The translations under genes and the position numbers were made by a program. From JABAAE01 sp905480545 (lineage in GTDB: Bacteria > Planctomycetota > Planctomycetia > Pirellulales > Pirellulaceae), in the NCBI GenBank assembly GCA_943788025.1, contig CALSOR010000011.1:62001-126000 (forward strand): DNA of 64,000 nt, in the 5' to 3' direction. Below, one piece after another: positions 18,768 to 28,379 of this stretch. Positions within the stretch are counted from its first letter, which is position 1, and each line of letters begins with the position of its first letter. The notes under the pieces are model-generated. The model worked only from the letters and a program-made list of their open reading frames with translations, was not told the origin of the DNA and did not search any database.

Positions 18768-19643
18768 TCAGCCATTCTTTTTGACAACGGCCAGTTCCAA
18801 CAGTGCCTTGAGCCGCGTTGGATCCGTGGTGGAAACTTTTGCGACAAAGCCACGTTTATGCGCAAATCGAACTTCGTCGAGAGATTCAATTTGCGAAAAA
18901 TCCAGTCGTTGACTGTCGGCATAACGCGTCAATCCGTATCCGTCGCCACGTCGGTCCGGATAAACCAACGCCTGAATCTCACTTTCCTTTCCTTCGCTCT
19001 CGATGAACGCGTAGATTCCAAACGAAGGACTATCGGCGATCACGTCATTCTTCTCTAAGTACAATGCATGAACCGGTCCTTCATCCGTTTCGACCGCCCA
19101 ATATTGAGCATGAGTTTTCAGGTAGTCCAACCGCTGCCGCAGCGACCGCAAGTAGTTGACAATATCTGCACCGACCATGCACATCACCTGGTAGACCGTA
19201 CTCTCAGGATTGAGTTCAGTTTGGTTTGCAAAACGGTTTAGCAACGAACTATCCAGCGGAGAATTAAGCTCACCTAACGCCCTTCGCGGAATCCCCATCA
19301 ACTTGGCAGTTTCGTCCGGCCCCAACGTATCAAGCCATTCTGCTGGGCGAAGCCAAGAACAGAACGACAATGCGTCTTCGTAAAGCCCAATGCTTTGAAG
19401 CACAAGCGATAAAGCACATAGTGGCGGAGCATCCCGGGGGAATTGATGATGGTCAAAATTGTTTAATTTTGGATCATGGACACCACCAATGTCGACGACG
19501 CATATAGATGGGTTAGCCAAATCCGCATCCGTTGGATCGCGTCGATGTATTGGAGCACCATGCAAATGTGCCAACAAACCACACGCGAGAAAATCGTCTT
19601 TGTGGGCTCCGCCCGGATGGGTCACTATCAGCTGAATGGTCAT
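18768..19643 (-). CDS. MYG1/UPF0160-family DHH-like phosphoesterase
   Basis: 291 residues. The N-terminal pattern THPGGAHKDDFLACGLL (residues 8-24), then HRRDP and VVDIGGVHDPKLNNFDHHQ (about 49-67), is that of MYG1 proteins, a DHH-related metal-dependent family; eukaryotic MYG1 is an RNA exonuclease, and the bacterial role is not settled. The Asp/His residues for two metals are present. The C-terminal half carries AFIESEGKESEIQALVYPD and TRYADSQRLDFSQI, consistent with the family's substrate domain. It is upstream of the double sulfatase with only 24 bp between, which is likely co-transcription without a known functional link. Confidence 0.8.
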   Translation of the reverse strand: MTIQLIVTHPGGAHKDDFLACGLLAHLHGAPIHRRDPTDADLANPSICVVDIGGVHDPKLNNFDHHQFPRDAPPLCALSLVLQSIGLYEDALSFCSWLRPAEWLDTLGPDETAKLMGIPRRALGELNSPLDSSLLNRFANQTELNPESTVYQVMCMVGADIVNYLRSLRQRLDYLKTHAQYWAVETDEGPVHALYLEKNDVIADSPSFGIYAFIESEGKESEIQALVYPDRRGDGYGLTRYADSQRLDFSQIESLDEVRFAHKRGFVAKVSTTDPTRLKALLELAVVKKNG

Positions 19644-19927
19644 GACGTTGAGATATTTAGATTAAAAATTTGATAAGGACAACAACATACACAGAAAACG
19701 TCAGAAACAGGGCGAACAATCGGATTATTCCTGAAAGCGACACACCATAAAACGCCAACCTCGGGGATGAAATTGAGAGACCGCAAGGTAACATATGGCT
19801 TCGTGAGCGTAAAACTGAACCGGATTCGACCTTCAGAATACCAAACCGGCAACGCTTGACTTTTAAAACTGTGGCTTGCCCTTTTTAATGCAGACAAATT
19901 AAAAACGATCGAGGAACACATCGACTT

Positions 19928-21016
19928 TTGTTTGAACTTCCAAAAACCATCTGCGAAATCACCGGGGCTCAGACTTGTCAACTTGGTGACGTCATCCAAA
20001 GCCTCTGGAGTGGCTACGGTGTGATCCAACGTGTCAAGCTAGACCTTCCAAACCGCTCAACAGCAATCGTAAAGCACATTGACCTTACCGAATCCAGGAA
20101 GAATCGCAGAGGATGGAGCGGCGACGTTTCGCATCAACGGAAAGTTCGCTCCTACGAAATCGAAAAAACGTTTTACGATTCATACTCCCAAAAATGCACC
20201 GGCTTGGGTAACAGGAATGTAGTTGGTGGACGCGATCATGAGTTTGCATGTCGCGTTCCTCAAATACTCGCTGCTTTAGAAAAACCTGGTTCATCCGGTT
20301 GGTTGATTGTCTTGGAAGACTTGGACGAAGCTGGATTTGACTTACGTAGCTCAAGTCCACAACGCAGCGATGACTCGAACCTCCGCAGTTGTTTGCGATG
20401 GCTGGCGAATTTCCATGCAACTTTTATGGGATGCAAGCCAACTGGTTTGTGGGATGTTGGGACGTATTGGCATCTAGCGACGCGCCAAGAGGAATGGCAA
20501 GGGATGGAAGACGGCCAGCTGAAAAGGCTCTCTTCAGCAATTGACGAGCGGTTGAACGCCGCTCAGTTTCAAACGTTGGTGCACGGCGACGCAAAGCTCG
20601 CTAACTTTTGTTTTGGCTCAACGAATAGCAATTGCAATGATGGACCGGACGTTGCCGCCGTTGATTTTCAGTACATCGGCGGAGGATGCGGAATGAAGGA
20701 TGTGGCTTATTTGGTAAGTAGCTGTCTCGACGGATCGGAATCAGAAACGCAACAGAATGTTCTGCTGGATTTCTACTTTGACCAACTCGAAAAATCGTTG
20801 GCGGTAAAGCAACCGGAAATTGATTTCCCCAGTCTTGAATCGGAATGGCGAGAATTGTATGCTTTTGCCTGGGCGGATTTTTGTCGATTCCTTGCGGGTT
20901 GGTCACCAGGGCATTGGAAGCTGAACAAATATAACGACCAAGTGACGCGAAATGTTTTAAATCAATTAGCAGGTGATAAAATACAACGGAGAGGTGATGG
21001 CTTTACAGCGGAATGA
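19928..21016 (+). CDS. Small-molecule kinase-like (APH/choline kinase fold, ecdysteroid-kinase-like)
   Basis: 362 residues of the aminoglycoside-phosphotransferase/choline-kinase fold. The catalytic loop is LVHGDAKLANFCF (about residue 217) and the metal-binding DFG equivalent is AAVDFQYIGGG (about 245), with the helical C-lobe after it. The VDFQ followed by GMKDVAYLVSS pattern recalls the EcKinase group (PF02958), which phosphorylates alcohols or sterols in animals; bacterial substrates are unknown. The N-lobe has VKHIDL (candidate Lys). Start TTG at 19928 with a GAGG 13 bases upstream is uncertain. It is divergent from the MYG1-like gene across a 284-bp gap. Confidence 0.75.
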   Translation: MFELPKTICEITGAQTCQLGDVIQSLWSGYGVIQRVKLDLPNRSTAIVKHIDLTESRKNRRGWSGDVSHQRKVRSYEIEKTFYDSYSQKCTGLGNRNVVGGRDHEFACRVPQILAALEKPGSSGWLIVLEDLDEAGFDLRSSSPQRSDDSNLRSCLRWLANFHATFMGCKPTGLWDVGTYWHLATRQEEWQGMEDGQLKRLSSAIDERLNAAQFQTLVHGDAKLANFCFGSTNSNCNDGPDVAAVDFQYIGGGCGMKDVAYLVSSCLDGSESETQQNVLLDFYFDQLEKSLAVKQPEIDFPSLESEWRELYAFAWADFCRFLAGWSPGHWKLNKYNDQVTRNVLNQLAGDKIQRRGDGFTAE

Positions 21017-21079
21017 CATTCCGGGCGTCCTATCTGCCTAACAAGAAAAATCAGCAGAGCATTACTGTGGCAACCACGG

Positions 21080-21598
21080 TTACTCCTCAAGCTGTTTCAG
21101 CACCTTTTTGGCTCGATTGGCGAATCCCGAACTTGCATCGTGCATCCTTTCGTTCAGGTCCTTGCAAAGTTGTTTTGCTTCTGCGGGATAGCGGTCTGCT
21201 CGTTTTGCAATGAAGCTCATCGAAAATGCACCGATCGCGACGTCGATATTTCGGTCGGCAACAAATCTTCCGCACATTCTGATCAACCGTCCTTCCAATT
21301 CAACCGGCAGAGGCGCAATCACCTCACTAAAGTAACGCACGCCATTTCGACGAATTGCCTGATGGATCGGGCTTTCGATTGCATCAACGATATCTCCAAG
21401 CCATGGCGTCAACAAACTTGCATCGCGACGCCCTAAATCACCAACGACTTGTGCAGCCCGCTGCGCTACACGCACCTCTTCCCCCAAAAAACAAACCATC
21501 AATTGAACGATTAATTCCTGATCGCCACACACCATCGCCAACACCTTGTCTGCATTGGCACGTGAGTTTGCAACCAAAAGTTGCTCTCGCACAATCAT
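21080..21598 (-). CDS. HEAT-repeat-like helical protein
   Basis: About 172 residues when started at the ATG at 21598, which has an AAAGG...GAG site upstream; the open frame extends to 21748 but those 50 residues look non-coding. The sequence is entirely helical with HEAT-like pairs (AAQVVGDLGRRDASLLTPWLGDIVD). No catalytic motif is visible. HEAT-like proteins act as binding scaffolds. It lies downstream of the spermidine-synthase-like gene on the same strand, with a 125-bp gap. Confidence 0.65.
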   Translation of the reverse strand: MIVREQLLVANSRANADKVLAMVCGDQELIVQLMVCFLGEEVRVAQRAAQVVGDLGRRDASLLTPWLGDIVDAIESPIHQAIRRNGVRYFSEVIAPLPVELEGRLIRMCGRFVADRNIDVAIGAFSMSFIAKRADRYPAEAKQLCKDLNERMHDASSGFANRAKKVLKQLEE

Positions 21599-21723
21599 AG
21601 ATTTCTCGACCTTTTCGCTTTCTTGAGTTGGGTTATCGCGGCTCGAATTTCGGTGAAATAACCCGATTGTATTTCGGAACTTTTCTGTGGCAGCGTTGGA
21701 CGATGCGGCGAAATAGAACCGCA

Positions 21724-22419
21724 TTAATCCTGCGCAAAGAAGAGCCAATCCGTTCGCCGCTCATCTATCATTTGGTTGTCATGAGTTACAGGTTCAACGC
21801 GAACGTTTTTGAATACCACCCGAAGTGCGTCTGCAAATGGTGAACTTTCGGCGTATGACCAAATCGCCAAGATGCCGTTTGGTGCTAAATGCGATTTCGC
21901 AGCTTGCAATCCCTCAGCCGAATAAAACAAGGCGTTTTCTTCCCCCAAGCGTTCGTCCGGAGAGTGGTCGACATCGATCAGAATGACATCGAATTGACTA
22001 GTTGCAGGACCGGCAAGTCGACGATAGATGTCGCCTTGCTGAACTTCCAGCCTCGGTTCTTGATTCAACTCATCCGACAACGGAACCAGACCTTGTTCAA
22101 GCCACTTAATGACCTGTGGGAGCAAGTCAACGACTTCAACATGGAAGACGCGGCTGGAACGGAGCGATTCGTAAGCTGTGTACCCCAATCCGAGACCACC
22201 GACCAAAACCTTTAAATCGTCACCAGAATGCATCTCAATTGCTATTCGAGACAATTCTCGTTCCGAGTCTGTGTAGAGACTGCTCATCAAGAATTCATGA
22301 TTAAGCGTAACCTCGGTAACGACAGTCCCAGGTTGTGAAAGCAGTTCCCGCCGACGTAAGCACAGGGGCCCGAGTGGACTTTCTTCGTACGCAAGAATTT
22401 CAAGGTTGGATTTCGACAT
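21724..22419 (-). CDS. Spermidine-synthase-like SAM-binding protein
   Basis: About 231 residues if begun at the ATG at 22419; TTG/ATG codons at 22440/22437 are alternatives and no start has a clear ribosome site. It has the spermidine-synthase-like Rossmann core: VLVGGLGLGYTA (nucleotide loop), HVEVVDLLPQVIKWL (acidic residue at the end of strand 2), and FDVILIDVDHSPD. The usual aminopropyltransferase DxxxPxG motif is not obvious, so the reaction (methyl or aminopropyl transfer) is unknown. A second, membrane-bound member of this superfamily starts at 63598. Confidence 0.75.
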   Translation of the reverse strand: MSKSNLEILAYEESPLGPLCLRRRELLSQPGTVVTEVTLNHEFLMSSLYTDSERELSRIAIEMHSGDDLKVLVGGLGLGYTAYESLRSSRVFHVEVVDLLPQVIKWLEQGLVPLSDELNQEPRLEVQQGDIYRRLAGPATSQFDVILIDVDHSPDERLGEENALFYSAEGLQAAKSHLAPNGILAIWSYAESSPFADALRVVFKNVRVEPVTHDNQMIDERRTDWLFFAQD

Positions 22420-22729
22420 GGCGTAGGCTATCCGCATCAATGTAAATTAACAATCAGAAACGGTTTGCTACACCGTAGTTTACTTTTTTGGCCAACAAAC
22501 GATGTTGAGACAAGGTTCCAGCGTAAACGACATTACGGAAGTCTATTTTGAAATGGAATCTCTTGGCGAAATTCGGAGCTATCCTCGACCCTGTCATTCG
22601 CCCGATTCCAGACATAGCCAATTACCCAATTGAATTTGATAACCCAATATATTTTGCGATTTGCTCCGATTCAGCCAGCCTTTACCGAAACAATTCACGG
22701 TTGCATCCAACGTAATTTGTGACCAAACA

Positions 22730-23788
22730 CTAAAACTTCTGCGACAACGCTTCGACACGAATCTGACGTATTGCACGCAAAAATTCGTTCATCGACTGAT
22801 ATCGATCGGATGGCTTTTTACTAAACGCCTTCGCGCAAATATCGTCAAACTGTTTCGGTATGACTTGATGCTTAGCTACAGTGCTAGGCGGAGGCGGCTC
22901 TTCATTCAAAATATTCCTAAACGTTTCGTCGATATTGCGACCACGAAATGGCTCCCGAAGTGCCAGCGATTCGTAAAGAACAACGCCCATACTGAAGACG
23001 TCGCTGCGTTCGTCAATGTGGCCGTTGACCACTTGTTCGGGCGACATATAAAGTGGCGTGCCTGGGCGTTGGCCAGTAACGGTCAGGCGTTGATAAAATT
23101 CGCTGCGGGATGAGAAATCTTCGATATAGGATTCGACTGGCATGCCCCATACCTTTGCAATGCCCCAATCCATCACATACACGGCTCCATACATTCCAAC
23201 CATAATGTTTTCTGGTTTGAGATCGCGGTGGATCACACCATGGGCGTGAGCGTATGCAACGGCGTTTCCAGCTTGCAACAAAATATCCAAGATCGTATCG
23301 ATGTGATATTCGCTGGCGGTTTCCTCATCTTTACGAGCGATCCGAGTTAAGATCTTGAACAGGTCTTCGCCTTCGATCTTTTTCATTGCAAAATATAAAT
23401 TGCCTTCTGAGTCATTGCCCAACTCATACACCGGGACGGTGTTGGGATGACCTAGCTGGGCGGTGATTCGCGCCTCGCGAAGCAAACGTCTGCGTTCTGG
23501 GGCGTCTTTTTCCGAATTTGATTTTAATTTTTTGATCGCAACCGATCGTCCCAGACAATTGTCACGAAAAAGTTGCAAGACACCGTGGCCACCGCCACTG
23601 AGTTCACTCAAAAAAGTATACTTACTGAAATCATTAACGAACGTCGGCGGCAGATCGATGTCAGTGCCGGACAGAAAGATACTCGGATATTTGTCTTGCT
23701 TAGATTCCACGATACTTTTGCTGGGGTGAGCTTTTGGTCCGCTTGCGAATGCTTCGAGTAAAAACCAATCTGCGAAACTGGCATACAA
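22730..23788 (-). CDS. Soluble Ser/Thr protein kinase
   Basis: 352 residues forming a Hanks-type kinase without a membrane helix or sensor domain. The Gly-loop is atypical (LSGGGHGVLQLF). VAIKKL carries the catalytic Lys, HRDLKPENIM the catalytic loop, and the metal motif is DWG rather than DFG. GTPLYMSPEQ marks the activation segment, and SDVFSMGVVLYE plus a final DRYQSMNEFL complete the C-lobe. About 50 residues precede the kinase fold. The only in-frame start is TTG with no ribosome site, so the N-terminus is uncertain. Substrates are unknown; the 289-bp gap to the next gene (22441-22729) shows nothing clear. Confidence 0.88.
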   Translation of the reverse strand: MYASFADWFLLEAFASGPKAHPSKSIVESKQDKYPSIFLSGTDIDLPPTFVNDFSKYTFLSELSGGGHGVLQLFRDNCLGRSVAIKKLKSNSEKDAPERRRLLREARITAQLGHPNTVPVYELGNDSEGNLYFAMKKIEGEDLFKILTRIARKDEETASEYHIDTILDILLQAGNAVAYAHAHGVIHRDLKPENIMVGMYGAVYVMDWGIAKVWGMPVESYIEDFSSRSEFYQRLTVTGQRPGTPLYMSPEQVVNGHIDERSDVFSMGVVLYESLALREPFRGRNIDETFRNILNEEPPPPSTVAKHQVIPKQFDDICAKAFSKKPSDRYQSMNEFLRAIRQIRVEALSQKF

Positions 23789-23855
23789 ATTGAATTGTTT
23801 ATAATTCTTACGTTAATTCTTCGTCCTGTATAGCAATTGAGTAGAACACAATTTC

Positions 23856-24377
23856 GTGAACAAAGAACAACACCCGCAAATTCGGGATAAAAATCAAAGC
23901 TATTTGATCCTCAATAACATTTCAAAAGATGCAAATTTTGGTTTTTTGATTCGCTCCGCCAACGCTTTTGGTGCGGTTCCAGTCGTTGTGGGCCGAAAAC
24001 GGTATTCGCGTGGCGGCGCTGCTGGGAATACTTGCCGAACACCAGTAATTAACTATCTGACTTTAAAAATGGCAATTGAAGGATTACGGGATCGTGGCTG
24101 TCTAATATGCGGTATCGAAATCATGCCAAATGCAACGGCGGTAACCGAACGTCCTTTTCAACAATCAACCGCATTTATCGTAGGAAACGAAGGCGAGGGT
24201 TTAAATACGTCTCAGAAATCTCATTGCGATTTCTTTACCTACATTCCGCAATATGGAAGTGCAGTATCGTTAAACATCAGCGTCGCCACCGGAATTGTTC
24301 TGCAGCACTATGGCGCATGGGCCAACTACAAAGAAACGGAGCGAGTTGGGGAAAAATTTCGATCACAAACAGTATGA
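23856..24377 (+). CDS. TrmH/SpoU-family RNA 2'-O-methyltransferase
   Basis: 173-residue SPOUT-class methyltransferase, the minimal catalytic domain of the TrmH family. The three family motifs are present: NFGFLIRSANAFG (motif 1, about 28-40), AFIVGNEGEGL (motif 2, about 108-118) and YIPQYGSAVSLNISVATGIVL (motif 3, about 130-150), which form the trefoil knot that binds SAM. Such enzymes methylate ribose in tRNA or rRNA; the target is not assignable. The start is GTG at 23856. It is divergent from the kinase gene. Confidence 0.9.
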   Translation: MNKEQHPQIRDKNQSYLILNNISKDANFGFLIRSANAFGAVPVVVGRKRYSRGGAAGNTCRTPVINYLTLKMAIEGLRDRGCLICGIEIMPNATAVTERPFQQSTAFIVGNEGEGLNTSQKSHCDFFTYIPQYGSAVSLNISVATGIVLQHYGAWANYKETERVGEKFRSQTV

Positions 24378-24464
24378 ATTCGAACTGAATCGGTCTATTC
24401 TTTCACTTGTTATCCCACTTGATCAGGAATGCTGTTTCCAATTATTTCACCGGAACCAAACCAA

Positions 24465-25772
24465 ATGCTAAAACAATTTGCCCCTTGCTCGACACTCTTG
24501 TTTTTTCTATTCGTCAATCCCGTTTTTGCTGACACGATCATTCACGCCGGAAAGTTAATCGACGGTGCGGACGGCAAGGTTCACGAAAAGAAGTCGATCA
24601 TCGTAAAAAGCGGCATGATTGTCGATGTTGTGAACGGCTACAAAAACGCAAACGATGGCGACTCGATCATTGACTTGACCGAACACACGGTGATGCCCGG
24701 TTTGATGGACATGCACACGCACTTGATGATGCAGCATCATAAAAAAGTTTACTCCGATAAGTTTTTTCTAAATGACGCGGATTTTGCGCTTCGATCAACC
24801 GTTTATGCAAAACGGACTTTGATGGCGGGTTTTACGACGGTTCGTGACCTTGGCGACAATGGTGTAATTACCGTATCCCTTCGGAAGGCTATCGCAGCCG
24901 GACATATCATTGGCCCGCGAATTTATACATCTGGAAAGTCGCTAGCCACAACTGGCGGGCATGCCGATCCCACCAATGGACAAAACGGTCGTTTTAGGGA
25001 AGATGCCGGCCCTGAATCAGGCGTGATCAACGGTGTGGACGATGCGCGTAAAGCGGTTCGCACGCGATACAAAAACGGCGCAAACTTGATCAAGCTAACG
25101 GCAACCGGTGGCGTTCTTAGCTTGGCAGCAAGTGGTCAAAACCCACAATTTAAAATGGATGAACTGAAAGCAATTGTTTCAACCGCAAAAGACTACAACA
25201 TGACGGTTGCGGTTCATGCTCATGGGGCCGAAGGCATGAAACGCGCCGTGCTTGCCGGAGTTGACTCCATTGAACATGGGACGTTTATGACCGACGAAGT
25301 TATGGAACTGATGAAGGAACGTGGCACATACATGATTCCAACGATTTCCGCAGGCGCTTGGGTGGCAAAAATGGCCAAGGAGGACGATTACTTCCCCGCA
25401 GTCGTTCGTCCAAAGGCGGCTGCGATCGGTCCAGTGATTCAGCGAACATTTGCAAAGGCCTACGTGAAGGGCGTGAGGATTGCGTTTGGGACCGATAGTG
25501 GCGTTTCACCTCATGGTGAAAATGCCTACGAATTTGAACTGATGGTCGCAGCAGGAATGCCTCCCATGAAAGCGATTCAATCCGCGACCCTCGAGGCCTC
25601 AAAATTGCTAAAAATCAGCGATACCGTGGGTACATTGGAAACCGGAAAAATTGCCGACATCGTTGCCGTCAAAGGAAATCCGGTCGAGAACATCAAGCTG
25701 ATGATGCAGGTCGATTTCGTAATGAAGGACGGAAAAGTCTTTAAATCGGACGGCAAACAAGTTGTTGAATAG
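24465..25772 (+). CDS. Exported metal-dependent amidohydrolase (imidazolonepropionase/prolidase-like)
   Basis: 435 residues from the ATG at 24465; the upstream ATG at 24429 gives a poorer signal peptide. A Sec signal covers residues 1-23 (LLFFLFVNPVFA). Amidohydrolase motifs follow in order: MDMHTH (metal His pair), NLIKLTATGG (bridging Lys), VAVHAHG and SIEHG (metal His), and FGTDSGV (catalytic Asp). The set resembles the imidazolonepropionase-like/Xaa-Pro dipeptidase subgroup, which hydrolyses cyclic amides or dipeptides; the substrate is unknown. It converges with the Hyi-type gene (62 bp gap). Confidence 0.9.
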   Translation: MLKQFAPCSTLLFFLFVNPVFADTIIHAGKLIDGADGKVHEKKSIIVKSGMIVDVVNGYKNANDGDSIIDLTEHTVMPGLMDMHTHLMMQHHKKVYSDKFFLNDADFALRSTVYAKRTLMAGFTTVRDLGDNGVITVSLRKAIAAGHIIGPRIYTSGKSLATTGGHADPTNGQNGRFREDAGPESGVINGVDDARKAVRTRYKNGANLIKLTATGGVLSLAASGQNPQFKMDELKAIVSTAKDYNMTVAVHAHGAEGMKRAVLAGVDSIEHGTFMTDEVMELMKERGTYMIPTISAGAWVAKMAKEDDYFPAVVRPKAAAIGPVIQRTFAKAYVKGVRIAFGTDSGVSPHGENAYEFELMVAAGMPPMKAIQSATLEASKLLKISDTVGTLETGKIADIVAVKGNPVENIKLMMQVDFVMKDGKVFKSDGKQVVE

Positions 25773-25834
25773 CGTATCGGTCAAATTCCGCGGCCGCAAT
25801 TTTTCTTTCTGCGGCAAGGTGCAACCGATTCAGC

Positions 25835-26593
25835 TCAAAACCAAGTGGCAACTTCTTTTAATCCGATTTCAGCGTCTTGCTTTGGCCAATACTCCAGCCC
25901 AACAAAACCGTCGTATTCTGATTCACGGATCACCCGAAAGATCTCTGGGTAGTTTATTTCACCAAGCGTTAACTCATGACGACCTGGATTTCCGGCCGCA
26001 TGAAAATGGCCGATCTTGGAAAGATTGGACATGATATTCGGCAGCAAGTTGCCTTCGCTGATTTGCTGGTGGTAAATATCGAAGACAACTTTGACATGAT
26101 CGCTGGCGACTGCGTCGATAATTTCAAATGCTTCGTCACTGTGAATCAAGAAATATCCGGGATGGTCCACTTTCTCGTTTAGAGGCTCGATCACCAACGT
26201 GATATCGGCCGCTTTCAAAATCGGTGTGACCGCCGTCAAACCATCAACGATTGATTGATGCTGCTCTTTTCGCGAAATGCCTTGCCGGAAATCACCGACT
26301 TGGGAAATCAATGTCTTACATCCAATTTTTTTAGCAGCAGCAACTGATTCAGAGACGCCTTGAACATATTCATCTCGCAAACTTTGATCGGTTAGCGAAA
26401 TAAACTTCGTACAGCATGAAGCGATATCAAGTTCAAGTTTCGATTTAAGATCAACGATCTGCCCAAGATCTTTCTCCCACCAACACCAGAATTCGAATGC
26501 CTCAATTCCACAGCTCTTCACTTGAGTTAACGCCTTCTCAACATCAATGCCTTCAAACACTGCATCGAAACAGACAGACGGGCGTAGTGGCAT
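25835..26593 (-). CDS. Hydroxypyruvate isomerase-type TIM barrel protein
   Basis: 252 residues with the xylose-isomerase-like TIM barrel of the Hyi group. The metal ligands appear in ITLVIEPLNEKVDHPG (Glu), VKVVFDIYHQQISEG (Asp and His), IGHFHAAGNPGRHELTLGEINY (His), and the final GFVGLEYWP (Glu). Hyi enzymes interconvert hydroxypyruvate and tartronate semialdehyde, but the family includes other sugar-acid isomerases and epimerases. It lies 42 bp downstream of the SSS transporter and probably shares its transcript, which suggests uptake and isomerisation of one substrate. Confidence 0.85.
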   Translation of the reverse strand: MPLRPSVCFDAVFEGIDVEKALTQVKSCGIEAFEFWCWWEKDLGQIVDLKSKLELDIASCCTKFISLTDQSLRDEYVQGVSESVAAAKKIGCKTLISQVGDFRQGISRKEQHQSIVDGLTAVTPILKAADITLVIEPLNEKVDHPGYFLIHSDEAFEIIDAVASDHVKVVFDIYHQQISEGNLLPNIMSNLSKIGHFHAAGNPGRHELTLGEINYPEIFRVIRESEYDGFVGLEYWPKQDAEIGLKEVATWF

Positions 26594-26635
26594 AATTGGA
26601 CTCTATTATTTGTTGAAGGCAAAAAAAGCGGTTGG

Positions 26636-28273
26636 CTACGAAGCAAAAACAATGTAGATCAGCAGCGAAAGGGTAATCAACGCTCCCCCAACAATTTTCG
26701 CCGGTTTCCAAGGCGTCAAATCAACGACTTTTGCGTCTTTTTGAACAAAAGGCACATCTCGTTTCATGATTGTTTGCCCGAGGATGATCTGTAAAACGAC
26801 CAGAAACAAAAATACCGCACCCGCGTAATGGTATCCACTCTTGAAAGTCGATATCAGCCAGCCGGTCTTCTCGTCGCCACCTGCAAACATTCCAATTAGC
26901 ATCAAAACCAAACCGGTAACCACCGTAATAATCGCGGAAGTTCCATTCGCATTTCGATTGAAAAAACCAATCATGATAATCGCGAGGAGCGGGATGAAAT
27001 ATAGACTGTTAAACCCTTGAAACAAACCGAAAAGTCCCTTTTCGCGTCCGTAAAAAATGTTTGGCGCCATAACAACTGCGAAGATGGCAACTGCGATGCT
27101 ACAAATTTGCCCAGCAAAAACCACCTGCTTCTGTGATGCTTCTGGGCGAACGTACTTTTTGTAGATGTCGAGTGAGAAAAGAGTTGCACATGAATTCAAG
27201 ACGGAATTAAAAGTCGATAAAATCGACCCAACAATGACCGCAGCGAAAAAACCAGTTAGCGGCTTTGGAAGCACAAGATTAACGAGCGCGCCATATGCCT
27301 TGCCAGCGTCAACGTCACCTTCGCTCATAAGCGTTTGTTCAAACTCTACGCTGTTTGCCGCGATGTGAGCAGCAACAATCCCGGGTAACACCAAGACCAA
27401 TGGTGCAAGAATTTTGAAAAATGAAGCGAGCAACACACCTTTTTGTCCCTCGGCCAGGTTCTTTGCCGCAAAAGTCCGCTGAATAATTTGCTGGTTTGTA
27501 CACCAATAAAAAAAGTTGATTAAAAACACACCAGACAATAGCGTATGCCATGGAACATCTTCTCCAGCTACACCCAAAGAATTGAATGCATCAGAATCTC
27601 TTGCATTGATATCCTTAAATGCTTCAACTAGTCCGACCTCTTGGCTGATGTACGAAACCGCAAAAATCGTGATCATCGAACTGCCGACCAATAACCCCGC
27701 GCCATTGAGCGTGTCCGACACAGCAACGGCTCTAAGGCCGCCGAAAATGGCGTAAGCACCACCCACAACCGCGATGAAGCTGATTACCGCCCAAATCAAT
27801 TCATACTCACCCATCCCGGTTGCATCGGTCAGTTGCAGCATCGCGATCAAGCCTTTTGCCGCCGTGTACAAAACAAATGGCAACAAAATTACACAGTATG
27901 CGATGATGAAAATGACACTCGTTAGTGCCCGCACGCGCCCGTCATAACGCTCCTCCATAAACTGCGGTATCGTCGTGATGCCCGACTTCAAATAGCGAGG
28001 CAAAAACACCAACGCCAAGATCACCAAAGAGAAACCAGCAATAACTTCCCATGCCATCACCGAAAGCCCTTCGTTAAACGACCCAGCATTCAGTCCAACC
28101 AATTGCTCTGTGGAAAGGTTTGTAAGAAGCAATGACCCGGCAATAATAATTCCGGTTAAGCCTCGACCTGCAAGAAAAAAACCATCGTCGGTGTCGTTCT
28201 TTTTTCCTAGCGTTAACCACCATGTCAAAACAGCGACCAGCGCTGTAAAAAAAATAAAAGTTGCAAGAGTCAT
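26636..28273 (-). CDS. Sodium:solute symporter (SSS/SGLT family)
   Basis: 545-residue inner-membrane protein with about 13-14 hydrophobic helices. The N-terminal DGFFLAGRGLTG and LLLTNLSTEQLVGL segments and the later GSILSTFNSVLNSCATLFSLDIYKKY segment are hallmarks of the SSS family, which imports sugars, vitamins or organic acids with sodium. Substrate cannot be read from sequence. It precedes the Hyi-type isomerase on the same strand, so a sugar or sugar acid is plausible. A 106-bp gap separates it from XdhC upstream. Confidence 0.92.
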   Translation of the reverse strand: MTLATFIFFTALVAVLTWWLTLGKKNDTDDGFFLAGRGLTGIIIAGSLLLTNLSTEQLVGLNAGSFNEGLSVMAWEVIAGFSLVILALVFLPRYLKSGITTIPQFMEERYDGRVRALTSVIFIIAYCVILLPFVLYTAAKGLIAMLQLTDATGMGEYELIWAVISFIAVVGGAYAIFGGLRAVAVSDTLNGAGLLVGSSMITIFAVSYISQEVGLVEAFKDINARDSDAFNSLGVAGEDVPWHTLLSGVFLINFFYWCTNQQIIQRTFAAKNLAEGQKGVLLASFFKILAPLVLVLPGIVAAHIAANSVEFEQTLMSEGDVDAGKAYGALVNLVLPKPLTGFFAAVIVGSILSTFNSVLNSCATLFSLDIYKKYVRPEASQKQVVFAGQICSIAVAIFAVVMAPNIFYGREKGLFGLFQGFNSLYFIPLLAIIMIGFFNRNANGTSAIITVVTGLVLMLIGMFAGGDEKTGWLISTFKSGYHYAGAVFLFLVVLQIILGQTIMKRDVPFVQKDAKVVDLTPWKPAKIVGGALITLSLLIYIVFAS

Positions 28274-28379
28274 ACGGGTAAACGATTAAATGGGAAGCGA
28301 AATCAACGTGGCATGATAGCACATTTTTATTGAACAACTAATCCAGCCACAAATAAAGAAAAAGCAAAAGGAATCGCTG